Origin: Spirosoma arboris
GTDB taxonomy: Bacteria > Bacteroidota > Bacteroidia > Cytophagales > Spirosomataceae
Length of the DNA: 64,000 nucleotides
Direction of reading: 5' to 3'
Assembly: GCF_009754945.1 (NCBI RefSeq)
Contig: NZ_WPIN01000003.1
Coordinates: 62,001 to 126,000, forward strand
In this document: positions 49,075 to 57,674 of the stretch, piece by piece
Position numbering within the stretch: position 1 is the stretch's first letter
Layout of the letters: each line of letters opens with the position of its first letter
The notes under the pieces: generated by a model
Databases searched by the model: none
Told to the model about the DNA's origin: nothing
What the model saw: only the letters and a program-made list of their open reading frames with translations
Made by a program: the position numbers and the translations under genes

Positions 49075-49212
49075 ATGGTAGTCATGATATTTGCTGTCCT
49101 AAGTACTATTCAGGCACAATCGGCTACGAACACAAAAAACCCAAATACCAACACGAACGGTATAACTGTGAATAGTGGTGAGAGTAACGCCACGAATGGA
49201 TTAGCGCTATAG
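49075..49212 (+). CDS. Small Asn/Thr-rich exported peptide, 45 residues
   Basis: The short frame encodes a signal-like start MVVMIFAVLSTIQAQSAT and a mature part rich in Asn, Thr and Ser. No family recognised. It lies between a hairpin and paralogue B. It could be a truncated remnant or chance coding. Confidence 0.35.
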   Translation: MVVMIFAVLSTIQAQSATNTKNPNTNTNGITVNSGESNATNGLAL

Positions 49213-49269
49213 GATTCAACAATTCCAAGATTTAATGCTACTTTATTGGTTGTTATTCATCCCAGTAAT

Positions 49270-49277
49270 TATCTTTG
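49270..49277 (+). promoter_or_regulatory. TAnnTTTG -7 element before paralogue B
   Basis: TATCTTTG lies 19 bases before the ATG at 49297. A TTG about 21 bases upstream could be the -33 part. Confidence 0.6.
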
Positions 49278-49296
49278 CTTGTAATCACGTATCCTC

Positions 49297-49845
49297 ATGG
49301 TACAGAAACGAGTCTCAATTGGCTTATTTGCCCTCTTCTTATGCCACACACTGGCCAGCGCCATTGTGGGTATTGGTGGTTGGTGGCAAGCTGAGAATGA
49401 CTTGTCTGAGCGATTGCTCGTGTACCGTTCGGTTGATAGCATCGTAGAGTTCCAGATTCCTCTAACGGATCAAACTGACAGTAAGTCAATTGCGCGCACC
49501 ACAGAGGATGGATTTCGTTACCGGGGGCACTATTATAATGTCGTTAGTTTAGAGGTTAAAGGCGGTTCGCTTCTGATTGCTGGACTCGAAACGCCTAGCC
49601 GCTCGTTCTGGCAAGACGATCTGCTCTCTTTTCTTAACGATCACCTCACGGCCTCATCGAATACCGGGCATAAAGCCAATCAACTGCTGAAATTTCTGCT
49701 CAAAGAATATTCACCCAGTTCACCTACAGTACTCCAGTTTTTGGCTGGCATAGGTTGCCAATCCATTCGGATTCCCAATGCATCCTTTGCCTTTATTACG
49801 CGCTCCGCGCCAATTCACTCCCCCCCGCCCGAATGGGCTGCTTAA
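49297..49845 (+). CDS. HSPPPE-tail membrane protein, paralogue B
   Basis: 182 residues, closest to paralogue A. The N-terminal helix (VSIGLFALFLCHTLASAIVGIGGWW) leads to DLSERLLVYRSVDSIVEFQIP, ARTTEDGFRYRGHYYNVVSLE, FWQDDLLSFLNDH, KANQLLKFLLKEY and the tail APIHSPPPEWAA. No family recognised. It is followed 232 bases later by a TonB receptor. Shared blocks show recent duplication with A. Confidence 0.78.
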   Translation: MVQKRVSIGLFALFLCHTLASAIVGIGGWWQAENDLSERLLVYRSVDSIVEFQIPLTDQTDSKSIARTTEDGFRYRGHYYNVVSLEVKGGSLLIAGLETPSRSFWQDDLLSFLNDHLTASSNTGHKANQLLKFLLKEYSPSSPTVLQFLAGIGCQSIRIPNASFAFITRSAPIHSPPPEWAA

Positions 49846-50077
49846 CGGCTAGTTACGTCTGTATGCCTGCTTCAGCGAATGCTGCTGGTAGAACTCTGTC
49901 GATACGGCTATACTTCTCTTCTATTGTTTTTACGGGCTGTCGGTAGTAAGTCATAAGCTATCATCAGCTCGGTTTAGGCTATGCATCTGCGTCAGCCTCA
50001 AAATCACTTTGGATTTAGATCACCACACGAGGTAATGACTCGTGCCGTTTCTCTGTACCCATCAATTTACATAATCA

Positions 50078-52861
50078 ATGAAATTATTTTATCTTCCTAT
50101 AGTTTTCCTCTTTTGTCTGCTAGGGCATATTGGTATTGTCTCAGCACAAAATCGTTCTATTACAGGTGTCATTAGTGATGCCGAAACGGCCAAACCATTA
50201 GGTGGAGCCACGGTTCAGATCAAAGGAACCATATTAGGCACCGTCACCGACGGGTCTGGTAATTTTAAACTCAGTGTTCCCCCAACTGCGTCACGAACCC
50301 TGCTGATTTCTATGATCGGCTACGGCCGCCAAGAGATAACCATTACCAATGATCAACCCCTAACGATAGCACTCCGACCTTCATCTGAACTGCTCGATCA
50401 GGTAGTTGTGGCGGCATCGAGAGTAGAAGAAAGTCTATTGCGCTCGCCTGTCAGTATTGAGAAACTCGATGCTAACGCTATTCGGCAGTCACCTTCGGCC
50501 AATTACTTTGAAGCGCTCAATAATGTCAAAGGCGTCGATATGGTCACCAGTGGACTGACCTACCGGCAGATCAATACCCGCGGCTTCAACTCGACAGGCA
50601 ATAGCCGCTTTCTCCAACTCGTTGATGGTATGGATAACCAATCGCCAGGACTGGGTTTTGCCGTTGGGAATCTGTTCGGTGTTTCGGATATAGACGTCGA
50701 ATCCGCAGAGTTAATTCCGGGTTCCGCATCAGCTCTTTACGGGCCAGTGGCGTTCAATGGGTTGCTCTACACCCGAACCAAAAGCCCATTTGATTATCAG
50801 GGGCTGAGTATTCAGCAGAAAACGGGTATCAACCATGTTGGTGATCCAACAGGCGATGGTATTAAGCCATTTACGGAAACGTCAATACGTTATGCCAAGG
50901 CCTTCGGCAATCGATTTGCGTTTAAACTAAACGCGTCGTATCTGAAAGGGCGTGACTGGTACGCATCTGATAACACCGATATCGATCCGAACACAGCGCC
51001 CGAAAAGCGAGGCAGTACCAATCCGGGTCGCGACATACTGAACATCTATGGCGACGAAGTAGCACAGACATTGCCGGGTATTGGACGTGTGTCGCGTACG
51101 GGTTATGCCGAGCGCGATCTGACCAACTACGACGTATATAGCCTGAAGTTGAACGGAGCAGTACATTACCGGATCACCAAGAACATCGAAGCGATCTATG
51201 CGTTGAATTTCAGTCAGGGAACGGCCAATTACACGGGAAGTAGCCGGTTCATGCTCAACGACTTTCAGCTAACTCAGAATCGACTCGAACTTAAGGGAAG
51301 TAACTTTTTCATCCGGGGGTACTCCACCGCTGAGAACTCCAATCATTCCTATAATACGCGTTCGCTGGGGCAACTCATCAACCGAACCTGGGTACGCGAT
51401 CTGAGTGGTAATGTCGTCTCGCCCGACCAGGCCGACGCTACCTGGTTTACCCGCTATGGGGCGGCTTATAACGGAACAATCAATGGTGTTTCAGGAGGTA
51501 GCGATGTGACAGCCCGCGCCTTTGCCGATCAGGGTCGGTATTTGCCAGGTTCGGCAGATTTTAACCAACAGAAAGATCGCTACATCGGCATTGCTGGTTT
51601 ACAGGGCGCCGGTGTGCTGAGTCAGAGTAAGTTATATCATCTGGAAGGATTATATGACTTTGCCCCCCACATTCAGGTGATCAGCCTGCAAGTGGGTGGA
51701 AACCTGCGTCACTACGCTATGGAAACGAACGGAACCCTGTTCGAAGACAAAGTGAATAAAGTGCGGGTCAATGAATTTGGCGCGTTTATCCAGGCATCAA
51801 AAACCTTACTGGGTGATCGCCTGAAACTGACCGTTTCGGGTCGCTACGACAAAAACCAGAACTTCACCGGTAACTTCACGCCCAGAGCATCGGCCGTGTT
51901 TTCCCCCAACGAATCACACAATTTCCGGGCTAGTTACCAGACGGGTTTCCGTAACCCGACGGTACCCGATCAATTCATTAAGCTGAATGTTGGCCCGATT
52001 ATCATTTTAGGAGGAGCTCCGAGCAACTCAGCAGGATTGAATGCCTACGAAAACTCCTTCACGGCGGCCTCGGTTGGGGCATTTGGAGCTGCTTTTGGGC
52101 AGGCAGTAGCAGCGGGTACACCATTTCCTCAAGCAGTAGCTGCCAACAAAGACAAACTGGTTAAGTCAAACGTCGCTTACATCCGACCTGAGCAGTCGCA
52201 ATCGTTCGAGGTGGGTTATAAGGGATTGCTGGGAAATCGGGTGCTGATCGATGTTAGTTACTATCACGGACAATATCGCAACTTCTTAATTAATCAAGTG
52301 GTAATCAGGCCAAATAGTCCTGTATTGCTGGCCGATGGTACGATAAATCCGGCTGCTGCAAGTGATGTGCTGACAGCGACTAATCGGCAGGCGTTTCAAC
52401 TTTACACGAATGCCGCAGACCGCGTTTCGACGGATGGAGCGAGTGCCGGGTTAACAACATTTCTAAATAGGGGCTATCGTCTGAACGCGAACCTGACCTG
52501 GGCACAGTTTAATATTCTGGATGCCAATCCCAACAACATTCCGGCCTTTAATACGCCCCGATTCAAAACCAATGCTGTTTTGAGCAACGACAAACTGACT
52601 GACCGTTTAGGGTTCAGCCTGGCCTGGCACTGGCAGGAAGCGTTCGATTGGTACGGTACGTTTACGCAGAATCTACCCGGTCGCATACCGGCTTACTCGC
52701 TACTTGATGCCCAGGTGAACTATCGCTTGCCAGCTCTCAAAACGACGGTTAAACTTGGCGCCAGCAACCTGACCAATAATTACGTGGTGCAGGCTTATGG
52801 CTCCCCGGCAGTAGGTGGGTTGTATTACTTAACACTCACCTTCGACCAATTAATGCGATAA
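50078..52861 (+). CDS. TonB-dependent receptor with CarboxypepD-like N-terminal domain
   Basis: 927 residues. Signal peptide (LFYLPIVFLFCLLGHIGIVSAQ), a carboxypeptidase-D-like regulatory domain (ITGVISDAETAKPLGGATVQIKGTILGTVTDGSGNFKL), a plug with SPVSIEKLDANAIRQSPSANYFEALNNVKGV and FNSTGNSRFLQLVDGMDNQSPGLGFAVG, and a long barrel with the C-terminal strand GGLYYLTLTFDQLMR. No SusD partner follows, so it is more likely an iron/metal-complex or peptide receptor than a polysaccharide SusC. It follows paralogue B, the same pairing as with A. Confidence 0.9.
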   Translation: MKLFYLPIVFLFCLLGHIGIVSAQNRSITGVISDAETAKPLGGATVQIKGTILGTVTDGSGNFKLSVPPTASRTLLISMIGYGRQEITITNDQPLTIALRPSSELLDQVVVAASRVEESLLRSPVSIEKLDANAIRQSPSANYFEALNNVKGVDMVTSGLTYRQINTRGFNSTGNSRFLQLVDGMDNQSPGLGFAVGNLFGVSDIDVESAELIPGSASALYGPVAFNGLLYTRTKSPFDYQGLSIQQKTGINHVGDPTGDGIKPFTETSIRYAKAFGNRFAFKLNASYLKGRDWYASDNTDIDPNTAPEKRGSTNPGRDILNIYGDEVAQTLPGIGRVSRTGYAERDLTNYDVYSLKLNGAVHYRITKNIEAIYALNFSQGTANYTGSSRFMLNDFQLTQNRLELKGSNFFIRGYSTAENSNHSYNTRSLGQLINRTWVRDLSGNVVSPDQADATWFTRYGAAYNGTINGVSGGSDVTARAFADQGRYLPGSADFNQQKDRYIGIAGLQGAGVLSQSKLYHLEGLYDFAPHIQVISLQVGGNLRHYAMETNGTLFEDKVNKVRVNEFGAFIQASKTLLGDRLKLTVSGRYDKNQNFTGNFTPRASAVFSPNESHNFRASYQTGFRNPTVPDQFIKLNVGPIIILGGAPSNSAGLNAYENSFTAASVGAFGAAFGQAVAAGTPFPQAVAANKDKLVKSNVAYIRPEQSQSFEVGYKGLLGNRVLIDVSYYHGQYRNFLINQVVIRPNSPVLLADGTINPAAASDVLTATNRQAFQLYTNAADRVSTDGASAGLTTFLNRGYRLNANLTWAQFNILDANPNNIPAFNTPRFKTNAVLSNDKLTDRLGFSLAWHWQEAFDWYGTFTQNLPGRIPAYSLLDAQVNYRLPALKTTVKLGASNLTNNYVVQAYGSPAVGGLYYLTLTFDQLMR

Positions 52862-52888
52862 TCAAAACAATTCATAGGTTGGTAGTTT

Positions 52889-52930
52889 ATGTTCCCCACC
52901 GGTTTTAAGCGGTGGGGACATCCTCAAAAA
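52889..52930 (+). terminator. Terminator after the second TonB receptor
   Basis: Arms ATGTTCCCCACCG and CGGTGGGGACAT with one bulged base form a 12-bp stem, about 28 bases after the stop. Confidence 0.7.
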
Positions 52931-52987
52931 CTTATGATTTTATCCTATTCCTATACCGCCAAATAGTACCAATTAAACTGAGACGCC

Positions 52988-53299
52988 ATGAAAACAAATA
53001 AGTGGAAGATGTCGCTACTGGTTTGGTCCGCAATGTTTCCCGGCAGCACGCTAGTAACCTACGGGCTGACCCAATTACCTTTTACATCACACTGGCCAGT
53101 AGTGGCCCGAACTTTTTGTTTGACCTGCCTGCTGGTTCCATTTATGGTCTGTGTGGCATTACCCTTTCTGACCAGACGCTTCCAGAAGTGGCTACATCAT
53201 ACTCCCCAGCAAACTCATTCCAAATCGTTGGTTGAGTCATCGGACAAAATCCAGCCTGAACCAGTTACTAGTTCACGCCAAAAATTCGCGTTACTATAA
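52988..53299 (+). CDS. Small two-helix membrane protein, 103 residues
   Basis: Two membrane helices (MSLLVWSAMFPGSTLVTYGL and VVARTFCLTCLLVPFMVCVALPF) followed by a basic amphipathic stretch (LTRRFQKWL) and a soluble Ser/Gln tail. Similar small proteins with a KWK...LVW start occur in Bacteroidota, but no function is known. It precedes the NQxSIL repeat protein on the same strand. Confidence 0.7.
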   Translation: MKTNKWKMSLLVWSAMFPGSTLVTYGLTQLPFTSHWPVVARTFCLTCLLVPFMVCVALPFLTRRFQKWLHHTPQQTHSKSLVESSDKIQPEPVTSSRQKFALL

Positions 53300-53311
53300 G
53301 TATGGCATTGA

Positions 53312-53319
53312 TATATTTG
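53312..53319 (+). promoter_or_regulatory. TAnnTTTG -7 element before the NQxSIL repeat gene
   Basis: TATATTTG lies 46 bases before the ATG at 53366. A -33 TTG is not clear. Confidence 0.45.
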
Positions 53320-53365
53320 TGCTTGAATTTTTCTAATTAATTCATTGAACTAAATCAGATATAGA

Positions 53366-53617
53366 ATGGAACCCCAAAATGATCAAGTACTGAAGAACCA
53401 GGAATCTATCCTGGCCAATCAGGAAAGTATTCTCAAAAACCAGGAATCGATCCTCAACAATCAGAATAGCCTGGATTCAATCCTAAGCAATCAGCACATC
53501 ATTATTAGCAATCAGGATAGCATCTTAGGCAATCAACTGACAATTCTCAAAAATCAGCAAACCCTGGACGCTATCCTGTCTAATCAGGAAACGATCTTAA
53601 GTCTGCTGACAAAGTAG
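53366..53617 (+). CDS. NQxSIL heptapeptide-repeat protein
   Basis: 83 residues made almost wholly of a 7-residue unit: NQESILA, NQESILK, NQESILN, NQNSLDSILS, NQHIIIS, NQDSILG, NQLTILK, NQQTLDAILS, NQETILS. The regular Ile-Leu pair every seven residues predicts one continuous helix that forms a coiled coil, with Asn/Gln at fixed places. No signal peptide or membrane part is present. Two units are lengthened by three residues. No function is recognised. A perfect 24-bp hairpin follows. Confidence 0.75.
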   Translation: MEPQNDQVLKNQESILANQESILKNQESILNNQNSLDSILSNQHIIISNQDSILGNQLTILKNQQTLDAILSNQETILSLLTK

Positions 53618-53632
53618 AAAATTGTAGCTCTA

Positions 53633-53683
53633 CTAAAATCCACGGCCCAACTCCTAGATTAGGAGTTGGGCCGTGGATTTTAG
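53633..53683. terminator. 24-bp-stem hairpin between the repeat gene and ahpD-like gene
   Basis: Arms 53633-53656 and 53660-53683 are exact reverse complements around the 3-base loop GAT. It lies between two convergent stop codons and can end both. Confidence 0.9.
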
Positions 53684-53704
53684 AATTGAAACTTCTTTGA
53701 TCAG

Positions 53705-54295
53705 TTATAGTGTAGCATCGGCAGCTACGCTTACTTCCTGCTTTACGGCATAGTTATTAGGAAAACGGCCATAGCCTTTCTCTGTGATGTTTTTAGCACG
53801 TTCCTGGTAAATCGCCTGATCCTGAGGTGCCCAGGTCGCTAACCCGTCTACGTATCGGTTGTACATACAGAATGCAGCTGCAATCAGCACTGTATCATGA
53901 ATTTCCTGATCTGTAGCCCCTGCACTTCGCGCCCGCTCTATATCCTCTGTCTGTACATATTTACCTCCCTGTTGGACTTTGCCAGCGATACCCAACAACG
54001 CTTTCATTTTATCCGATAAGTCTGTCGACAGGAAATTCTGCTTAACCTCATTGACTAACTGCTGATTACCATCCAAATGACGAGCAGCTACAGCGCCGTG
54101 AATGGTCTGACAATAGTAACAGTCATTTTGAGACGATACGTAAGTCGCGATTAGCTCCCGCTCGCCAGGAGACAGGGTGTTAGCATCCTGAAGTAGTACC
54201 TGGACCAGTGCGTTAAGTGGTTTAGCCGTTTCGGGACTATAAGCCATTAAACCGGCAATGCCGGGAAAGCCTTCGGGCAATTGAATATGTGCCAT
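53705..54295 (-). CDS. AhpD-like/carboxymuconolactone decarboxylase family protein
   Basis: 196 residues, one or two AhpD-like helical domains. The active-site pattern is ERELIATYVSSQNDCYYCQTIHGAVA (CxxC followed by His), as in the alkylhydroperoxidase core and peroxidase-related enzymes; a second segment ATDQEIHDTVLIAAAFCMYNRYVDG is the matching C-terminal helix. It may reduce peroxides or act in thiol redox. A 52-bp palindrome separates it from the gene upstream. Confidence 0.88.
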   Translation of the reverse strand: MAHIQLPEGFPGIAGLMAYSPETAKPLNALVQVLLQDANTLSPGERELIATYVSSQNDCYYCQTIHGAVAARHLDGNQQLVNEVKQNFLSTDLSDKMKALLGIAGKVQQGGKYVQTEDIERARSAGATDQEIHDTVLIAAAFCMYNRYVDGLATWAPQDQAIYQERAKNITEKGYGRFPNNYAVKQEVSVAADATL

Positions 54296-54339
54296 TGATC
54301 TGTTTAGGTTTGCTGTTAATTCGTTAAAAAAACGTCAGG

Positions 54340-54391
54340 ATCAGATTGAGCTTGTTCTGGCCCGATCGGGCCAGAACAAGCTCAATCTGAT
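54340..54391. repeat. Perfect 52-bp palindrome without a loop
   Basis: Bases 54340-54365 are the exact reverse complement of 54366-54391. The centre reads GGCCCGATCGGGCC. It begins directly after the stop codon of the FG-GAP/ASPIC gene on the minus strand, upstream of the ahpD-like gene. Confidence 0.95.
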
Positions 54392-56647
54392 TTAAGGCTT
54401 CCGAGCGCTTGATGCTGAAACAAGTGCCACTGGCGTTCGGCAAATTGGCGCTACGTCTTTGCTGAAATTGAGTGTTTTAAGCGCTACTCGTTCAAGTTTA
54501 TCGCTTCCTTCGGTAATAGACAAAAACTGATTGGGCTTCACATTCCGAAAGACCTGTACCGTTTTGGAGCCATGCCAGCGTACTTCGACTTCATCAATCA
54601 TCGTTGCCGCACCGATACCAATTTCCCGTCGTAAGGGTGATGATCCAAAACTTCCCCCCGAATTGACATCCCGATAAACAGTCCGCTGAATACCCTTTTC
54701 TTTAAAGGTGAGCTTTACCTGTGAACCAATGGCTAACCGATTGGTTTTGGTGCCGTGCAGGTTCAGACAAATCCAGTTATTGGCGCTCTGACCCGGATTC
54801 AGGTAAAGGGAATTGGGGTAGCTGTCGCCTACATAAGCCCCCCCCATCTCAATGTATATATCCTGATCACCATCGTTGTCAAGGTCTGCAAACGATACGC
54901 CATGGCCCTTTTGCAGATTACCTACCCGACCGGAGGTGGTCACATCGGCAAATGCTTTACCCTGCTGATTCAGGAATAGCTTGTTAGGTACCAGCGACTT
55001 ATAGTTTGGATTTCCCGAACCCAGATACATATCCAGAAAGCCGTCATTGTTGATGTCGCCAAAATTACCACCCATAGAAAACGTGGTTTTCTGAACATTC
55101 GCAGCGGCCGACATATTAACGAAAGTGCCATCATGGTTATTGCGATACAGATAGATGGTGCCTGCCTTGCCAATTGGCTGCTTCAGCGCTTCAGCTGCTT
55201 CATAAAAAGCCAGCGATTTCAAAAAGCTATAATCGCAAACGAATAGATCCAGCCAGCCATCGTTGTCATAGTCCCAGAACCAGGTTGTAAAGCTATTTCC
55301 TGACTCATCCCGCAGACCCGCATTCAACGTAACGTCTTCAAAATAAGGGACTTTGTTTCGCACACCCTTATTCTTCAACAAATACCGATTTCCATCCATG
55401 GTTGACAGAAACAGGTCTTTCCAACCATCGTTATCGTAATCGCCCGACGTAACTCCCTTAACGAATCCAACAATATTACAATTGGCCTGGTTGGCGATTT
55501 CAGTAAACGTTCCGTCCTGATTATTAAGAAACAATTCGCAAGGATGCGGTTTCCCAACAACCCGAAATGAATTAGCGGTTTCGTTACCAATGAATACATC
55601 TAGCCAGCCATCGTTATTGAAATCAGCCCAGGTAGCGGTCTGGGTAGGGTGAAAGGACAGCAACCCGCTCACGGTTGTTACGTCAGTAAACGTTCCGTCA
55701 CCATTGTTTTTTAGTAATGAATTAGGCTGTTCCCCAAATTCGCCCTGCCAGGCTCCCCGCAACACAAAAATGTCGGCAAATCCGTCATTATTATAGTCGG
55801 TCTGCATCATATTCAATCCACCGGTCAGCTGCTGTAAACCCGATGCTTCCGACTTGTCGCTAAATGTTCCGTTGGCGTTGTTTTTGAAATAATGCATTGG
55901 CTCGTCAAGTCCCCAGCCAGACATGGCTATATCTAAATAGCCGTCGTGATCAAAATCTTCGACGATTACTCCCCCAGCCATGTTTGATACATCCAAGTTC
56001 AAGCCTTTAGCCACGTCCTGAAACGCATCGATCCGGTTAGTGGTATCTACCATGTTTGGGATGAGCCAGGCCGAAGGGACGCCTTTGGGATACTGCCCCA
56101 GCGTCATATAAGCCAGGTTTAGCAACCAGCGCGATTCCATATCCTCGGGGTCCTGTTTCAGTAAGGCTTCATAAACTGAAATTGCTTTTTGTGAACCAGT
56201 TTTATTCGCGTGAATGCCACCGCCCCGAATCGGCAAAATGCAGGACTCAGCAGAATGGTTTGTCACGCAGTTTGTCTGTTCGCCCAGACGCAGGTAAGCC
56301 AGCGCCAAATCGCCCATGGCCACTCGGGTAGCTTTTGGATTAACCGATTTGAGTTGGTTGATCAACTCTTCCAGTAAGACAATGGCTTTTTCTTCTTCGC
56401 CCAATTTGAGCAGTGTAGCGGCCTTTGCATATATTTCTACTTCGATTTGACCCGACTGCCCCATAACGGAATCAATATGAGCCAGTTGCGTCTCGGGACT
56501 GAAATCGTTTCGGTAGTCCCGAAACTTATGGTTGACTTTTTGGAGTAGATCGACCATCTGCTCCTGTGAATTGGGTCGCGAGTGAAAGCCTGCTACAATA
56601 GCTAGTAGCGTAATCAGGCCGATTGCGACATATATTAGTTTTTTCAT
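54392..56647 (-). CDS. FG-GAP/VCBS repeat and ASPIC/UnbV (CRTAC1-like) protein
   Basis: 751 residues from ATG 56647, with a membrane-type start (MKKLIYVAIGLITLLAIVAG). TPR-like helices with residues near 40-180 (LAYLRLGEQTNCV, WLLNLAYMTLGQYPKG) precede about seven FG-GAP repeats with the calcium-loop motif DYNNDGFADIFV / DFNNDGWLDVFIGN. The C-terminus is an ASPIC/UnbV domain (NWICLNLHGTKTNRLAIGSQVKLTF, EVRWHGSKTVQVFRNVKPNQFL). Such proteins are exported and often accompany TonB systems; the ligand is not known. It could start at 56677, adding ten residues. Confidence 0.85.
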   Translation of the reverse strand: MKKLIYVAIGLITLLAIVAGFHSRPNSQEQMVDLLQKVNHKFRDYRNDFSPETQLAHIDSVMGQSGQIEVEIYAKAATLLKLGEEEKAIVLLEELINQLKSVNPKATRVAMGDLALAYLRLGEQTNCVTNHSAESCILPIRGGGIHANKTGSQKAISVYEALLKQDPEDMESRWLLNLAYMTLGQYPKGVPSAWLIPNMVDTTNRIDAFQDVAKGLNLDVSNMAGGVIVEDFDHDGYLDIAMSGWGLDEPMHYFKNNANGTFSDKSEASGLQQLTGGLNMMQTDYNNDGFADIFVLRGAWQGEFGEQPNSLLKNNGDGTFTDVTTVSGLLSFHPTQTATWADFNNDGWLDVFIGNETANSFRVVGKPHPCELFLNNQDGTFTEIANQANCNIVGFVKGVTSGDYDNDGWKDLFLSTMDGNRYLLKNKGVRNKVPYFEDVTLNAGLRDESGNSFTTWFWDYDNDGWLDLFVCDYSFLKSLAFYEAAEALKQPIGKAGTIYLYRNNHDGTFVNMSAAANVQKTTFSMGGNFGDINNDGFLDMYLGSGNPNYKSLVPNKLFLNQQGKAFADVTTSGRVGNLQKGHGVSFADLDNDGDQDIYIEMGGAYVGDSYPNSLYLNPGQSANNWICLNLHGTKTNRLAIGSQVKLTFKEKGIQRTVYRDVNSGGSFGSSPLRREIGIGAATMIDEVEVRWHGSKTVQVFRNVKPNQFLSITEGSDKLERVALKTLNFSKDVAPICRTPVALVSASSARKP

Positions 56648-56910
56648 TTTTAGCGTAAGCGGTTTTGCGTCCATCAATAGATTGAGATGGACGGAGTTAG
56701 TCGCTAAAGCATAGGGGAATAGGACCGGTTTTACCGGTTAGATTTCCCGAATGGATTTAGCATGATAAACTAGAGGAGCTATAAACCAGATACAGAGCTA
56801 CGTAGAATGCATATACACGACTTACTCATGGGTATGACAAAACCCCACAGTAAATTAAGTACTGTCGTGAAAAACGAAGCCAGTTAGGTTGATCTGGTAC
56901 TAAGAGCCAT

Positions 56911-57453
56911 TCAGGCTTGTGGAGGGGGCGAATGAACGGGTATAGCCCGGTTGGATAGGAATGCCGTGATCGAAGGAATTTGACTAGTTTCCCGCCAGTG
57001 AGAATGGCAGAAACACATAACGATCGGCCGGCTGGTGTAATACTCTTTTAATAAATTCTTCAGTAGATGGTCAGCCTTTTTCTGCGACGATCCTGATTCA
57101 TTACTAAACTGATGCTTAATAAACCCAAGTAAATCCTGCTGCCAGAATGAACGTTTTTTATTGACATATCCCAAAATATGCAATGTATCGTTCTTGACTT
57201 CCTGGCGAACAATTTCAAAATAACTATCCCGGTATGCAAAGCCATCCGTAGTTTGCGCTGGCAAAACTGTGTTGGCTGCCCGTTCATGTAGAGGAATATA
57301 AAACTCGACGATACTATCTACGGTTCGATACACCGTCAGGCGGCTGGACAAGTCACTCTCTTCCTGCCAGTTGAGCGTCCACAGCACGAGCACATGAGCC
57401 AGTATGTGGCACAGGAATAAACTGAGTAGACCGATAGAGACCAGGCGTTTCAA
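56911..57453 (-). CDS. HSPPPE-tail membrane protein, paralogue C
   Basis: 180 residues from a TTG start; no ATG is available between it and the promoter-like TACTTTTG. N-terminal helix VSIGLLSLFLCHILAHVLVLW, then DLSSRLTVYRTVDSIVEFYIP, TTDGFAYRDSYFEIVRQEV, FWQQDLLGFIKHQF, KKADHLLKNLLKEY and the tail IPVHSPPPQA. It is more divergent than A and B. The FG-GAP/ASPIC gene lies downstream on the same strand, and no TonB receptor is adjacent. No family is recognised. Confidence 0.72.
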   Translation of the reverse strand: MKRLVSIGLLSLFLCHILAHVLVLWTLNWQEESDLSSRLTVYRTVDSIVEFYIPLHERAANTVLPAQTTDGFAYRDSYFEIVRQEVKNDTLHILGYVNKKRSFWQQDLLGFIKHQFSNESGSSQKKADHLLKNLLKEYYTSRPIVMCFCHSHWRETSQIPSITAFLSNRAIPVHSPPPQA

Positions 57454-57473
57454 CTCGCAGCGTAATTTTATGC

Positions 57474-57481
57474 CAAAAGTA
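57474..57481 (-). promoter_or_regulatory. TAnnTTTG -7 element before paralogue C
   Basis: Minus-strand TACTTTTG lies 20 bases before the TTG start, with a TTTG 21 bases further upstream as a -33 candidate. It helps fix the start codon. Confidence 0.6.
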
Positions 57482-57613
57482 AAGTAATTTAGTCAATTAA
57501 TCCAAATCTGAATGCATGCCAATTGTCGTCTCAGTGTACGTTTTTTCTCGCCTTACTAAGCAACTAGCCCCATTGGAAACGGCTTTCCTCAACTAATGAG
57601 TACCTAAAACCGA

Positions 57614-57645
57614 AAATCGACACCGAATTGCTTCAGTGCCGATTT
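57614..57645 (-). terminator. Terminator after yceI-like gene
   Basis: Arms AAATCGACAC and GTGCCGATTT pair at nine of ten positions, 30 bases beyond the stop. Confidence 0.55.
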
Positions 57646-57674
57646 CCAGACTACGATTGGTTATCTCTAACAGT

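Noticed and set aside
49235..49447. Frame starting MLLYWLLFIPVIIFACNH
   Set aside because: It overlaps paralogue B in another frame and includes that gene's promoter; paralogue B has clear homologues.
53366..53617. CRISPR-like spacing of repeats
   Set aside because: The regular period is at protein level (7 codons); there are no unique spacers or cas genes.
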